Shown piece by piece: positions 1 through 9,942 of a stretch of 64,000 nt of DNA. The position numbers were made by a program, and so were the translations under genes. How positions within the stretch are numbered: the first letter of the stretch is position 1; the number at the start of each line of letters is the position of its first letter. The stretch covers positions 1 to 64,000 of the forward strand of contig NZ_BFBP01000003.1 in assembly GCF_003112695.1 (NCBI RefSeq), read 5' to 3'. The stretch is from Azospira sp. I13. GTDB taxonomy: Bacteria > Pseudomonadota > Gammaproteobacteria > Burkholderiales > Rhodocyclaceae. The notes below the pieces were generated by a model. That model saw only the letters and a list, made by a program, of their open reading frames with translations. It ran no database searches and was not told the origin of the DNA.

Positions 1-129
1 ATGCAGATCGGCGAAGTCCGTAAACTCACCATCCCGCCTCAACTCGGCTATGGTGCCCGAGGCGCCGGTGGGGTGATTCCGCCTAATGCAACGTTGGTCT
101 TCGAGGTTGAACTTCTCGCTAAGCGATAA
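1..129 (+). CDS. FKBP-type peptidyl-prolyl cis-trans isomerase, C-terminal fragment
   Basis: Only the last 42 codons are inside the window; the gene begins upstream, so the ATG at base 1 is probably an internal methionine. The stretch [16 protein letters not shown] followed by [16 protein letters not shown] is the classical C-terminal half of the FKBP fold: the LGYG loop lines the proline-binding pocket and the final beta strand closes the sheet. FKBPs catalyse cis-trans isomerisation of X-Pro bonds during folding. Without the N-terminus I cannot tell a cytoplasmic single-domain enzyme from a periplasmic FkpA/Mip type. A hairpin terminator follows 18 bases after the stop codon. Confidence 0.85.
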   Translation: MQIGEVRKLTIPPQLGYGARGAGGVIPPNATLVFEVELLAKR

Positions 130-146
130 GCACCTTCTCCTGCAAA

Positions 147-183
147 ACAAAGGGGCCAAGTCCTGATGGACCGGCCCCTTTGT
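147..183. terminator. Bidirectional hairpin terminator between FKBP and the binding-protein gene
   Basis: Perfect 11-bp inverted repeat, ACAAAGGGGCC at 147-157 and GGCCCCTTTGT at 173-183. Read on the plus strand it follows the FKBP stop. On the minus strand it is followed by TTTGTTTT, so it also suits the convergent binding-protein gene. The rest of the gap to 271 shows nothing recognisable. Confidence 0.75.
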
Positions 184-271
184 CGTTCCTGCCTACGACT
201 CCGATACGCGGATAACCCTACCAAGCCGCTGCAGCTTATCTCCTAAGCTACAACCTCTCAGTATACCCAGC

Positions 272-1417
272 TTAGCGCAGTACTCGGCCTCCACTACCAA
301 TGACTGTCAGATCAACAAAGCGCGACCCGTTGTGGTCGTTGGGGGTAAAGCTGACCCGGTAGCCCCCGAGATCGTAGCTGTTCATGTTGTCGAGGGCCGT
401 AGTCAGCTTTTCGCGGGTCAGGTCTTTTCCTGCCCGCTTGATACCTTCCACCATGACTTTTGCCATAGCGTAGCCTTCCACGCCGTAATACGGGGATTGG
501 CTTTGTTTGCCCATGGCACTCATCATCTTGCGGTACTCACGTACCAAGGGATTCGAGTCATTCCAGGGATAGGGCATGACTTGGGAGATGCCGATCCCAC
601 GTGCGTCGTTACCCAATTCCTTGACCAGCAGGTCCGCACCAACCGGCGAAAGGGTCATGAACTGCGGATTCTGGCCATTCTTGCGCATCTGGCGGACAAA
701 CTCGGCCGTGGGCTTGTACAAGGTGACCATTACCACTGCCTGAGGGGTTACCTTGGAGATCGCTTCCACTGCCTTGGCCACATCCAGGGAGTTGCGCTCA
801 ACCGTGCCAACTGCCGACGGGGCAAGATTATGCTTCTTCAGGGCTGCACTGACTCCGTCAAGGCCGGATTTGCCGAAGCCGTCGTTCTGATAGAAGACGG
901 CAATGTTCTTCAGGCCAAGGGAAACGAGCTGGCTGACGATGGCTTCGGTTTCATTGGCATAGCTGGCCCGCACGTTGAACATGTAGCGGTTAACCGGTGT
1001 ACGCAGGGAGTCTGCACCGGAGATGGTCCCCACCAAGGGGACTTTGGCGCCGGAGAAAACCTCCATGGCGGCAGTGGTCGGTGAGGAACCATAGAACGCA
1101 AGCAAGGCGAAGGCCTTGTCTTCATTGATCAACTTCTTGGTGTTGGCAACCGCCTTCTCGGTTTCGTAGCCATCGTCCAGGGAGACGAGCTCGAGTTTGC
1201 GGCCGTTGATGCCGCCGGTCTTGTTGATCTGTTCGAAATAGGCGGTGATGCTCTCCCGCATTTCCGTACCGTAAATGCCGTTGGGGCCGGAAAATGGGGC
1301 AGACATGCCAAGGGTTATGCTGCTATCCGTTACGCCGGTTTCGGCGTAGGCGCCGGCCACCAGTACGGTGCAGGAGGCGAACAGCAGGGACGTCAGGCGA
1401 CAGCGGAAAGACTTCAT
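272..1417 (-). CDS. ABC-type branched-chain amino acid (family 6) periplasmic substrate-binding protein
   Basis: A 381-residue secreted solute-binding protein. The start is the ATG at 1417, chosen because AAGGAGG lies just upstream on the minus strand and because it opens directly into a signal peptide (MKSFRCRLTSLL, hydrophobic core, cleavage after AYA). The mature protein starts GVTDSSITLGMSAPFSG, the usual opening of the Leu/Ile/Val-binding family (Periplasmic_binding_6), followed by the two alternating alpha/beta lobes (QNDGFGKSG near the hinge). In this family the protein delivers amino acids or small organic acids to a LivHMGF-type permease, or acts as a sensor. No permease or ATPase gene is adjacent, so it is an orphan here and its ligand is unknown. 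Longer in-frame starts reach into the dnaJ terminator and are unlikely. Confidence 0.85.
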   Translation of the reverse strand: MKSFRCRLTSLLFASCTVLVAGAYAETGVTDSSITLGMSAPFSGPNGIYGTEMRESITAYFEQINKTGGINGRKLELVSLDDGYETEKAVANTKKLINEDKAFALLAFYGSSPTTAAMEVFSGAKVPLVGTISGADSLRTPVNRYMFNVRASYANETEAIVSQLVSLGLKNIAVFYQNDGFGKSGLDGVSAALKKHNLAPSAVGTVERNSLDVAKAVEAISKVTPQAVVMVTLYKPTAEFVRQMRKNGQNPQFMTLSPVGADLLVKELGNDARGIGISQVMPYPWNDSNPLVREYRKMMSAMGKQSQSPYYGVEGYAMAKVMVEGIKRAGKDLTREKLTTALDNMNSYDLGGYRVSFTPNDHNGSRFVDLTVIGSGGRVLR

Positions 1418-1513
1418 TTTCCCTCCTTGAGTGGTATTTTTTGGAGTGTTGTGGGGGAGGACTATGGCATTGCTGGGCTGGGAATGCAATATGATGGCTG
1501 CCTGCTCCGGGCA

Positions 1514-1549
1514 ATAAAAAACGGCGACTGTGAAGTCGCCGTTTTTTAT
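1514..1549 (-). terminator. Rho-independent terminator downstream of dnaJ
   Basis: A 16-bp perfect inverted repeat: ATAAAAAACGGCGACT (1514-1529) and AGTCGCCGTTTTTTAT (1534-1549) with a 4-base loop. It has T-runs on both strands, so it works in both directions. It begins 17 bases after the dnaJ stop and separates dnaJ from the binding-protein gene, which therefore needs its own promoter in 1418-1513. Confidence 0.92.
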
Positions 1550-1565
1550 GCAGGACAGGGGAGGA

Positions 1566-2702
1566 TTACTGTCCAAAAAACTCCCGTACCTTGTCCATCC
1601 AGCTTTGGGCTTTGGGATTGTGGTGGGCGGAATTGCCCTTGTTGATTTCCTCAAGCTCCCGCAGTAGCTCCTTCTGCCGTTCCGTCAGGTTGACCGGCGT
1701 TTCCACCACTACGTGGCATAGCAGATCACCATGAACGTGACTGCGAACCCCCTTGATGCCTTTGCCTCGCAGGCGGAATACCTTGCCGGATTGGGTCTCG
1801 GCCGGAATCTTGATCTTGGCGGCACCATCAAGGGTGGGAATCTCAATTTCGCCACCCAGGGCGGCCGTGGTAAAGCTGATGGGCATTTCGCAATGCAGAT
1901 CGTTGTGGTCCCGCTGGAACACGGTGTGGGCCTTGAGATGAATCTGCACATAGAGATCCCCCGGAGGTCCACCATTAACGCCGTGTTCACCCTCACCGGC
2001 GAGCCGAATGCGATCTCCCTCGTCCACCCCCGCTGGAATCTTCACCGACAGGGTCTTGTGCTGCTTGACCCGACCAGCACCGTGGCAGCTACCGCAAGGG
2101 TCGGGGATGATGCGGCCGGTGCCGTGGCACTTCGGGCAGGTCTGCTGGATGGAGAAGAAGCCCTGTTGCAGTCGTACCTGGCCGCTACCCTGGCAGGTGG
2201 GGCAGGTCTTGGGTTGGGTACCACTCTTGGCGCCGGAGCCGCTGCAGGTTTCGCAGACTTCCATGGTCGGGATGCGGATCTTGGTTTCCGTTCCCTTGGC
2301 CGCCTGTTCCAGGGTGATTTCCAGGTTGTAGCGCAGGTCGGCACCACGATAAATGTTGGAACGGCCACCGCCACCACCGCTCCGGCCACCAAAGATGTCG
2401 CCGAAAATATCAGCAAAGGCATCACCGAAGCCGCCGCCACCGCCAAAACCACCACCACCAAAGCCGCCAGCCTGGGGATCGACGCCAGCATGGCCGTATT
2501 GATCGTAGGCCGCCCGCTTCTGGGCATCGGAAAGGATTTCGTAGGCCTCCTTGGCCTCCTTGAACTGTTCCTCGGCCTTGGGGTTATCCGGATTGCGGTC
2601 CGGATGGAATTTCATGGCCAGCTTACGGTAGGCCTTCTTGATTTCGTCATCGCTGGCATCCCGATTGACGCCCAGGATTTCGTAAAAATCTTTTTTGCTC
2701 AT
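1566..2702 (-). CDS. dnaJ: Chaperone protein DnaJ (Hsp40)
   Basis: A full-length type I Hsp40 of 378 residues, the co-chaperone that delivers unfolded clients to DnaK and stimulates its ATPase. The J domain occupies residues 1-70 with the essential HPD at 33-35. A Gly/Phe-rich linker spans about 76-117. Four CxxCxGxG zinc-finger repeats have cysteines at 150/153, 167/170, 189/192 and 203/206, and the C-terminal peptide-binding domains run to the end. The start at 2702 ([10 protein letters not shown]) is the family start; longer frames add unrelated residues. It lies 29 bases downstream of the unrecognised periplasmic-protein gene and has no heat-shock promoter directly in front, so it probably depends on read-through from the dnaK transcript. 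It ends in a strong terminator. Confidence 0.98.
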   Translation of the reverse strand: MSKKDFYEILGVNRDASDDEIKKAYRKLAMKFHPDRNPDNPKAEEQFKEAKEAYEILSDAQKRAAYDQYGHAGVDPQAGGFGGGGFGGGGGFGDAFADIFGDIFGGRSGGGGGRSNIYRGADLRYNLEITLEQAAKGTETKIRIPTMEVCETCSGSGAKSGTQPKTCPTCQGSGQVRLQQGFFSIQQTCPKCHGTGRIIPDPCGSCHGAGRVKQHKTLSVKIPAGVDEGDRIRLAGEGEHGVNGGPPGDLYVQIHLKAHTVFQRDHNDLHCEMPISFTTAALGGEIEIPTLDGAAKIKIPAETQSGKVFRLRGKGIKGVRSHVHGDLLCHVVVETPVNLTERQKELLRELEEINKGNSAHHNPKAQSWMDKVREFFGQ

Positions 2703-2731
2703 AGTTAATCCCTTGGAGGTGCTGTGTTCCC

Positions 2732-3874
2732 TTAGCGCGCGGGAGTATAAGGCTGGCCCCAGGAAATCTGCCTGTCGTTCCTGGACCAGAAAAACCATTC
2801 AGAACAGGTGGGACGCTCACAGGTTCGACTATCCACATGCCGCACCACGACATACTGCCCATCGGTGCGGCCTTTGTTGCTGGCCGGGGTGACGACTTCC
2901 CGCTGCCCAACCCTGGCCGCCAGGAGAACCGCCCTGTTGCTACCGGGGAAATCCGGAGAAATGCCTTTCAGCCAGAGGGGTTCGGCCCACTCCTTGAGTC
3001 CACTATCCACCAGTGCGCTATCCCGGGTCAGCATCTGATCCAGGCGGACCACCAGCCCCACCGTCTTTCCTTCCCAGCGGAACGGATTTTCGTTGAGATG
3101 TTGCAGGGTCAGCCAGGCGGCGATGGCATTTTTCTCGCTGAAGTCGTTGAACTGCTGCAGCGCTTTTTCCTGGCTCTGGGCATACTCGGCCTTCTGCCGT
3201 TCCTGTTGCAGCTTGCTGGTTATTTCGTTGCGGTAGCCGGATAGGGTGCCTGAATCCAGTGCATAGCGGGCCTGGGCCGGGAGCGGCGGCAGGGTGCCGT
3301 TGGGGCGCGGTGTCAATGGGGCCGGTGCCAGGGCCACATCCGCATCCCGTCCCTGCGGGCATAGTTCGCGGTAGCGTTGTCCTGCCTTGAGGATGGCATC
3401 CTTGCTGCGCGACTCCTCCTGCGCATCGGTGGCATTGTTTAACTCAAGTACCACCATTTCCACCTGGCACAGGCGCAGGGGAGCCGTCTGGGGGCTTCGG
3501 CTGATAAAACGGAGCTTTCCGGCACCAATAGTGCCCATGTCCACCAGATAGCGATCACCTGGCAAGGGCTCTACATGCCCCTTGATGGCTTGTCCATCGA
3601 GGAAAACGCCATTACGGAACTCACCTTCCCAAGCAGTTTTTACCCGCATATCCGCGTAGCGATAGAGCCATTCGGCTTTGCCCCGGCCTTCGGCCCGCCC
3701 GTTCCTGCAAGCGCCGGTGTAACGGACGGGATAATCCCGCCCCCCCAGCATGGAAGGCGCCCAGACCTGGCAGTGGCCCTCCAGGTCGGTGGTGTAGCCG
3801 CCCGGGTTTTCCGAGGCGTAAGCCATCGGAGCCAAGAGGCAGCCACCAGCCACGAGGAACAGAGAAAGGCGCAT
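2732..3874 (-). CDS. Unrecognised periplasmic protein with a MORN-like segment, located between dnaK and dnaJ
   Basis: I do not recognise this 380-residue protein. It opens with a clear signal peptide ([20 protein letters not shown], AxA-type cleavage near residue 20). The cysteine at 12 does not sit in a good lipobox, so a soluble periplasmic protein is more likely than a lipoprotein. Residues of about 50-100 ([16 protein letters not shown], later [18 protein letters not shown]) resemble MORN repeats, glycine-rich beta hairpins common in surface-exposed proteins. A charged, possibly helical segment ([20 protein letters not shown]) leads to a C-terminal beta-rich domain with a CERPTC pair. 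It lies on the same strand as dnaK (71 bases upstream, a hairpin between) and dnaJ (29 bases downstream). Its position inside the chaperone block suggests heat-shock co-expression, but a folding role is only inference. Confidence 0.8.
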   Translation of the reverse strand: MRLSLFLVAGGCLLAPMAYASENPGGYTTDLEGHCQVWAPSMLGGRDYPVRYTGACRNGRAEGRGKAEWLYRYADMRVKTAWEGEFRNGVFLDGQAIKGHVEPLPGDRYLVDMGTIGAGKLRFISRSPQTAPLRLCQVEMVVLELNNATDAQEESRSKDAILKAGQRYRELCPQGRDADVALAPAPLTPRPNGTLPPLPAQARYALDSGTLSGYRNEITSKLQQERQKAEYAQSQEKALQQFNDFSEKNAIAAWLTLQHLNENPFRWEGKTVGLVVRLDQMLTRDSALVDSGLKEWAEPLWLKGISPDFPGSNRAVLLAARVGQREVVTPASNKGRTDGQYVVVRHVDSRTCERPTCSEWFFWSRNDRQISWGQPYTPAR

Positions 3875-3902
3875 GGTTGATTATCAGTCCCGTGAATGGC
3901 CA

Positions 3903-3926
3903 ACGGGGATGGTCGCCCATCCCCGT
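3903..3926 (-). other. Hairpin between dnaK and the downstream gene
   Basis: A 10-bp perfect inverted repeat, ACGGGGATGG (3903-3912) and CCATCCCCGT (3917-3926), 20 bases after the dnaK stop. No T-run follows on the minus strand, so it is more likely a partial terminator or mRNA-stabilising structure that lowers expression of the two downstream genes than a full stop. Confidence 0.5.
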
Positions 3927-3945
3927 CCTGCGGCCATGAGGTGGA

Positions 3946-5874
<1,929 letters not shown>

Positions 5875-5960
5875 GTTTCGTGTCCTTTCAGTGTGGCGGC
5901 GGTGGGGGCCTTCGGCCCGGCGCACCCGCCGGAATCTATACGAATTGCTTTCTGATCCCT

Positions 5961-5988
5961 AAATGGGGATGGGGGCAGCTATTTCAAG
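5961..5988 (-). promoter_or_regulatory. Sigma-32 (RpoH) heat-shock promoter of dnaK
   Basis: On the minus strand CTTGAAA (5988-5982) is followed after exactly 13 bases by CCCCATTT (5968-5961). This matches the sigma-32 consensus CTTGAAA-N13-15-CCCCATNT at every specified position. It lies about 87 bases upstream of the dnaK start, within the grpE-dnaK gap, so dnaK can be induced independently of grpE. Confidence 0.93.
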
Positions 5989-6015
5989 CCCGTTTCCAGG
6001 CCTTATTTGCCGCCA

Positions 6016-6570
6016 TCAGGCGTCTTTGCCCTTGGCCACCATGACCATGGCCGGACGCAGCACCCGGTCGGCGATCAGGTAGCCCTTTTGCAGCACATTG
6101 ACTACCGTGTTGGGCTCCTGCTCGGCTTCCACCATGCCGATGGCCTGGTGTTTGTTGGGGTCGAACTTCTGGCCCACGGGGTTTTCTTCCCGCACGCCGG
6201 ATTTCTCGAAGGCGGAGAGCAGGTTCTTCAGGGTCATGTCCACGCCAGTGCGCAGGGTGTCCGGGTTGGTGTCGGCCAGGGCCATTTCCAGGGTGTCTTT
6301 CACCGGAAGCAGGCTCTCGGCGAATTTCTCGATGGCAAACTTGGAGGCCTTGGCAATGTCGTCCTGGGCCCGACGGCGCATGTTCTCGGTTTCCGCCTTG
6401 GCACGCAGCCAGGCATCGTGGTGCTCTTCAGCCTTGAGTTCGGCCTGGCGCAGCAGTTCTTCGATGCTGGGGGTGGTATCCGGCGCTGCCGTGGCTGCAG
6501 CAACGATCTCGGGAGCATTGGCATCGCCGCTCAGTTCCAGGGGCTCCTGGGGCTTGTTCTGGTCTTGCAT
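6016..6570 (-). CDS. grpE: Nucleotide exchange factor GrpE
   Basis: A 184-residue GrpE, which releases ADP from DnaK and acts as the thermosensor of the chaperone cycle. An acidic, disordered N-terminus is followed by the long paired helix ([20 protein letters not shown]) and the C-terminal beta wing with the [16 protein letters not shown] and [18 protein letters not shown] signatures. The start at 6570 (MQDQNK) is preferred: GGAGA lies just upstream, and the alternative ATG at 6600 falls inside the -10 element of the heat-shock promoter, so it would not be transcribed. It is first in the minus-strand chaperone run. Confidence 0.97.
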   Translation of the reverse strand: MQDQNKPQEPLELSGDANAPEIVAAATAAPDTTPSIEELLRQAELKAEEHHDAWLRAKAETENMRRRAQDDIAKASKFAIEKFAESLLPVKDTLEMALADTNPDTLRTGVDMTLKNLLSAFEKSGVREENPVGQKFDPNKHQAIGMVEAEQEPNTVVNVLQKGYLIADRVLRPAMVMVAKGKDA

Positions 6571-6598
6571 GGGGATTCTCCGAAAAAACTGATGCTGC

Positions 6599-6626
6599 AT
6601 ATGGGGGTGTTGGCCGTCATTTCAAG
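6599..6626 (-). promoter_or_regulatory. Sigma-32 (RpoH) heat-shock promoter of grpE
   Basis: On the minus strand CTTGAAA (6626-6620), a 13-base spacer and CCCCATAT (6606-6599) give a perfect match to the sigma-32 consensus. Transcription should begin around 6590, giving a short leader before the grpE start at 6570. The kinase gene reads away in the other direction from 6747. Confidence 0.93.
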
Positions 6627-6746
6627 TCCCCCGCGACACAATTCTTGTCATTCCCTTGTGATGAATTCCCGGGAAGAGCGGTAGGTCAATTTGCTAGGAT
6701 GCGCTCATGGGGCCCGCCGGGCCCTGGATGACACCCCGGGGATTCC

Positions 6747-8150
6747 ATGCTCGAACGCATCGGCCGCTACGAAATTGTCCGTGAATTGGGGCGAGGGGCC
6801 ACTTCCACCGTCTATCTTGGGCGGGACCCGGAAGCCGCGGATGAATCCCGCCGCCTGGTGGCTATCAAGCTGATGCGCCCCGGTGGCGACAACGCAGCCC
6901 TTTCCCGCCGCCTGCTCAAGCTCTTCCAGACCGAAGGCAATGTGGCTCGCCGCCTCGATCACGCCCATATCACCCGGGTGTTCGATGCTGTCGTGGAGGA
7001 AATGCCCGGAGGAGTGCGCACCTACATGGTCATGGAATACGTGGATGGCACGCCCCTTGACCGTTTTTGTGCCATCGACCGGCTGCTGCCCATGCACCGG
7101 GTGGTGGGCATTATTTTCAAGTGCTGCCTGGCCCTGGATTATGCCTTCCGCCAGGGCGTGGTGCACCGGGACATCAAGCCGGCCAACATCCTGATTGACC
7201 GGGACGACAACCCCAAGATCACGGATTTCGGCCTGGCCCTGAATCTGCAGAAGGACGTGGGCAAGGAGTCTACCTTTGTCATGGGGGTCGGCTCCCCGGC
7301 CTACATGTCGCCAGAGCAGGTCAAGGACTATCCCCTCAACCACAAGACCGACCTGTATTCCCTGGGCGTCGTGCTGTTCCAGCTGCTGACCGGTCGCACG
7401 CCCTTTCGCGCTCCCTCGCCGGCCGCCCTGGTGTACAAGATCGTCAATATGGATCCCCCCTCAGCCTGCGCCCTCAATCCGGCCATCCCTGAGGCCATGG
7501 ACGCCATTCTCAAGCGGGCCCTGGAGAAGGACCTCTATAGCCGCTATCGCAATGGTGCCGATTTCGCCAAGGATCTCTCCACGGTCCGCTACCAGATCCA
7601 GGAAGAGGACGGCACCGCGCGGGATATGTCCCGGTTCGAACGTCTACGGCAACTGCCGTTCTTTGACGGTTTTGAAGACGTGGAATTGTGGGAGGTGCTA
7701 CGCATCAGCGTCTGGCGCGATATCGCGGCCAAGGTGGCGCTGATGCAGGAAGGGGAGAGCGATAGCCGTTTCGGTATCCTGGTCAGTGGCTATGTGGAGG
7801 TTTCCCGGGAGGGACGGGCCATTTGCCGGCTTGGCGCCGGAGAAGTGCTGGGTGAAATGGCCTACCTCCATCCGGCCAGCCCGGAGCGCAGCGCCAGCGT
7901 GGTTACCCTGGAACCGACCATTTTCCTGGAGGTCAGCAGCCCGGCCCTGGCCCTGGCTTCTGAGGAACTGGTGGAGCGCATGCGTAGCACCCTCATGGCC
8001 CGCGTGGTGGAGCGCTTGCGGGAGGCTGATCGCATCCTGGCCCGCTTCGGCGAAAAAGCAGTGGAGCAGGGAGGGGGCCAAGGGCGCGGCTCGGGTGTGG
8101 ACTATCAGCAGCTGGACTGCGACCTGGAACTGCTGCCACCCATTGCCTGA
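6747..8150 (+). CDS. Serine/threonine protein kinase with C-terminal cyclic-nucleotide-binding-like domain
   Basis: A 467-residue cytoplasmic fusion. Residues 7-285 are a complete Hanks-type kinase: glycine loop GRGATSTV (15-22), ATP lysine VAIK (K41), catalytic loop HRDIKPANI (D142), metal-binding DFG (160-162) and SPE in place of APE (188-190). Residues of about 300-400 resemble the cNMP-binding fold: a beta barrel, then GEVLGEMAYL and an arginine (R381) followed by SASV, the layout of the phosphate-binding cassette. No transmembrane helix or PASTA repeat is present, so this is not a cell-wall-sensing PknB. Family knowledge suggests nucleotide- or ligand-gated phosphorylation; substrate and ligand are unknown. 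It is divergent from grpE and alone on its strand. GGGG lies just before the ATG as a weak ribosome site. Confidence 0.92.
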   Translation: MLERIGRYEIVRELGRGATSTVYLGRDPEAADESRRLVAIKLMRPGGDNAALSRRLLKLFQTEGNVARRLDHAHITRVFDAVVEEMPGGVRTYMVMEYVDGTPLDRFCAIDRLLPMHRVVGIIFKCCLALDYAFRQGVVHRDIKPANILIDRDDNPKITDFGLALNLQKDVGKESTFVMGVGSPAYMSPEQVKDYPLNHKTDLYSLGVVLFQLLTGRTPFRAPSPAALVYKIVNMDPPSACALNPAIPEAMDAILKRALEKDLYSRYRNGADFAKDLSTVRYQIQEEDGTARDMSRFERLRQLPFFDGFEDVELWEVLRISVWRDIAAKVALMQEGESDSRFGILVSGYVEVSREGRAICRLGAGEVLGEMAYLHPASPERSASVVTLEPTIFLEVSSPALALASEELVERMRSTLMARVVERLREADRILARFGEKAVEQGGGQGRGSGVDYQQLDCDLELLPPIA

Positions 8151-8221
8151 ATCCACTGAATATTCAGCACCCCCACTCCGTTTTTCCAACCTGTAGGCGC
8201 CTCAATGGGCGGGGGCAAAGA

Positions 8222-8255
8222 AAAACGCCCGGAGGCATGAGCCATCCGGGCGTTT
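8222..8255. terminator. Bidirectional terminator between the kinase and chemoreceptor genes
   Basis: AAAACGCCCGG (8222-8232) pairs with CCGGGCGTTTT (8245-8255). T-rich tracts on both strands let it stop the converging kinase (plus) and chemoreceptor (minus) transcripts. Confidence 0.85.
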
Positions 8256-8281
8256 TGTTTTCGGCCAGGCGGTGGTCGGGA

Positions 8282-9901
8282 TCAGACCTTGAAGCGACCC
8301 ACGGTGTTCTGCAGAGAATCCGCTAGGGATTCGAGGGACTGGGCCGCCGCTGCCGTCTGTTCAACGGCATCGTTGTTGTCCCGGGCCATGGCGGCGATGG
8401 CTTCGATATTATCCGCCACTTCACCGCTGACCCGACGCTGCTCGTCGGTGGCGGCGGCGATGGCATCCAGGCCGTGGCCCACTTCGCTGACCGAACCGTT
8501 GGCAGCTTGCAGGATGTCGGCTACGTTGCTGACCGAGGCCTGGCTGGAAGTGAGATGGCCGAGCCCTTCCTCGATAGCCTTGCGGACATTGACGGACTGG
8601 GCCGATAGGGTCTCGGTAATGGCGTCAATCTCACTGGCGGAGCGGGAGGACTTCTCGGCCAGCTTGCGCACCTCGTCGGCGACCACGGCGAAGCCCCGGC
8701 CCTGTTCACCGGCCCGGGCGGCCTCGATGGCGGCATTGAGGGCCAGCAGGTTGGTTTGCTCGGCGATGTCCTTCACTTCCTGGGTCATCTTGTTGATGGC
8801 GTCGGTATTGCGCACAAACTCGTTCACCGATTCCGCCATCACCTTGACGGTCTGCTCCACGTTGTTCATTTCATCCAGCAGATGGGAGAGGCTCTTGTTG
8901 CCTTCCTCGGAGCGCTTCAGGCTCTCCTGGGACTGCTGCTGGACATGCTCGGCGCTCTGGGAAATGGCAGCGATGGACGACACCATCTGTTCCACGGCAG
9001 AGGCTGCCGTGAGAGATTTCTCGTTCTGCTGGTGGGAACCATCAGCGACCTGAGAGGCACTCTGGGCCAGCGAGTGGGCCTTCGACGAGACTTCCGTAGC
9101 GGACTGGCTGACCTGGCGCACCAGGCTGGAGAAATTCTCCATCACCTGGTTGAACACGGTAGCCGCCTGGCCCACTTCATCCTGGCCCTTGATATCGAGG
9201 CGGCGGGTGAGATCGCCCTCGCCGGTGGCGATATCGCGCAGACCGTTAGTCAGATGCTCGATCGGGATGGTGACGAAGTGGCGGATGAAGACGTAGATCA
9301 CCGCCAGCAAGAGCAGACTGGCGCTGAAGGCGGCTGCGGCGATCTTCAGGCGGAAGGCCTTGACCTCCGCGTCCACCTTGTCGAGAGATACCTTCATGCT
9401 GACCAAACCGAGAACCGAGCCTTCGGGTACCTGATGGCACATGATGCAGTTCTTGCCCAGGTAGCTGGTGGAGGCCAGCGTCGGTGTCACCACCCGCAGG
9501 TAGGTAGTGCCATTTTCTTCATGGACTGCGGTGTAGGCCTTGCCGGACGACATGGCCTGTTGCTCGATGCCATCCATGGGTCGTTGGTCCTTGGTATCCG
9601 GGCCGAACACCTTGCTCACGGCCTCACCACGCACTACATGCAGATCCTTGATGACCGACAGCTGTTTGATTTGGTCGAGGAAGACTTCCCGCTGGCCCAC
9701 GGTGCCAGTGATCATCATGCCGGTCAGGCCGGCCATGGTCATTTCATGGATGGAGCCGGCGAAATCCTTGGCCTGGCTGATGGCTGTCTCGCGATTCACC
9801 TCGGATTCCCAAACGATCATGCCCGTCCAGACGGCAATGAGCATGAACCAGATGGCAGCGGTAAGGCGTACCCAGATTTTCAGATCGGCGATGCGAGCCA
9901 T
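8282..9901 (-). CDS. Methyl-accepting chemotaxis protein with periplasmic c-type haem motif
   Basis: A 539-residue transmembrane chemoreceptor. TM1 is residues 11-31 and TM2 about 186-206; the 155-residue periplasmic part between them carries [12 protein letters not shown], a CxxCH haem-c attachment site at 152-156. HAMP spans about 207-260, followed by a long methyl-accepting coiled coil whose tip has the conserved [20 protein letters not shown] segment that contacts CheA/CheW. CxxCH in a chemoreceptor sensor domain is known from Geobacter MCPs with haem-containing PAS-like folds; here it predicts sensing of redox, oxygen, NO or a haem ligand, which is inference. No CheB/CheR pentapeptide tether is visible at the C-terminus. 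It lies 41 bases downstream of the calcium-loop protein gene on the same strand. Confidence 0.95.
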   Translation of the reverse strand: MARIADLKIWVRLTAAIWFMLIAVWTGMIVWESEVNRETAISQAKDFAGSIHEMTMAGLTGMMITGTVGQREVFLDQIKQLSVIKDLHVVRGEAVSKVFGPDTKDQRPMDGIEQQAMSSGKAYTAVHEENGTTYLRVVTPTLASTSYLGKNCIMCHQVPEGSVLGLVSMKVSLDKVDAEVKAFRLKIAAAAFSASLLLLAVIYVFIRHFVTIPIEHLTNGLRDIATGEGDLTRRLDIKGQDEVGQAATVFNQVMENFSSLVRQVSQSATEVSSKAHSLAQSASQVADGSHQQNEKSLTAASAVEQMVSSIAAISQSAEHVQQQSQESLKRSEEGNKSLSHLLDEMNNVEQTVKVMAESVNEFVRNTDAINKMTQEVKDIAEQTNLLALNAAIEAARAGEQGRGFAVVADEVRKLAEKSSRSASEIDAITETLSAQSVNVRKAIEEGLGHLTSSQASVSNVADILQAANGSVSEVGHGLDAIAAATDEQRRVSGEVADNIEAIAAMARDNNDAVEQTAAAAQSLESLADSLQNTVGRFKV

Positions 9902-9942
9902 AGTCTCCCTTGGTCCCTCGGCTTTGTTTGTCGGTCCTGCCG

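Noticed and set aside
6571-6600. Upstream grpE start at 6600 (adds [10 protein letters not shown])
   Set aside because: The ATG lies within the -10 of the sigma-32 promoter and would not be on the transcript.
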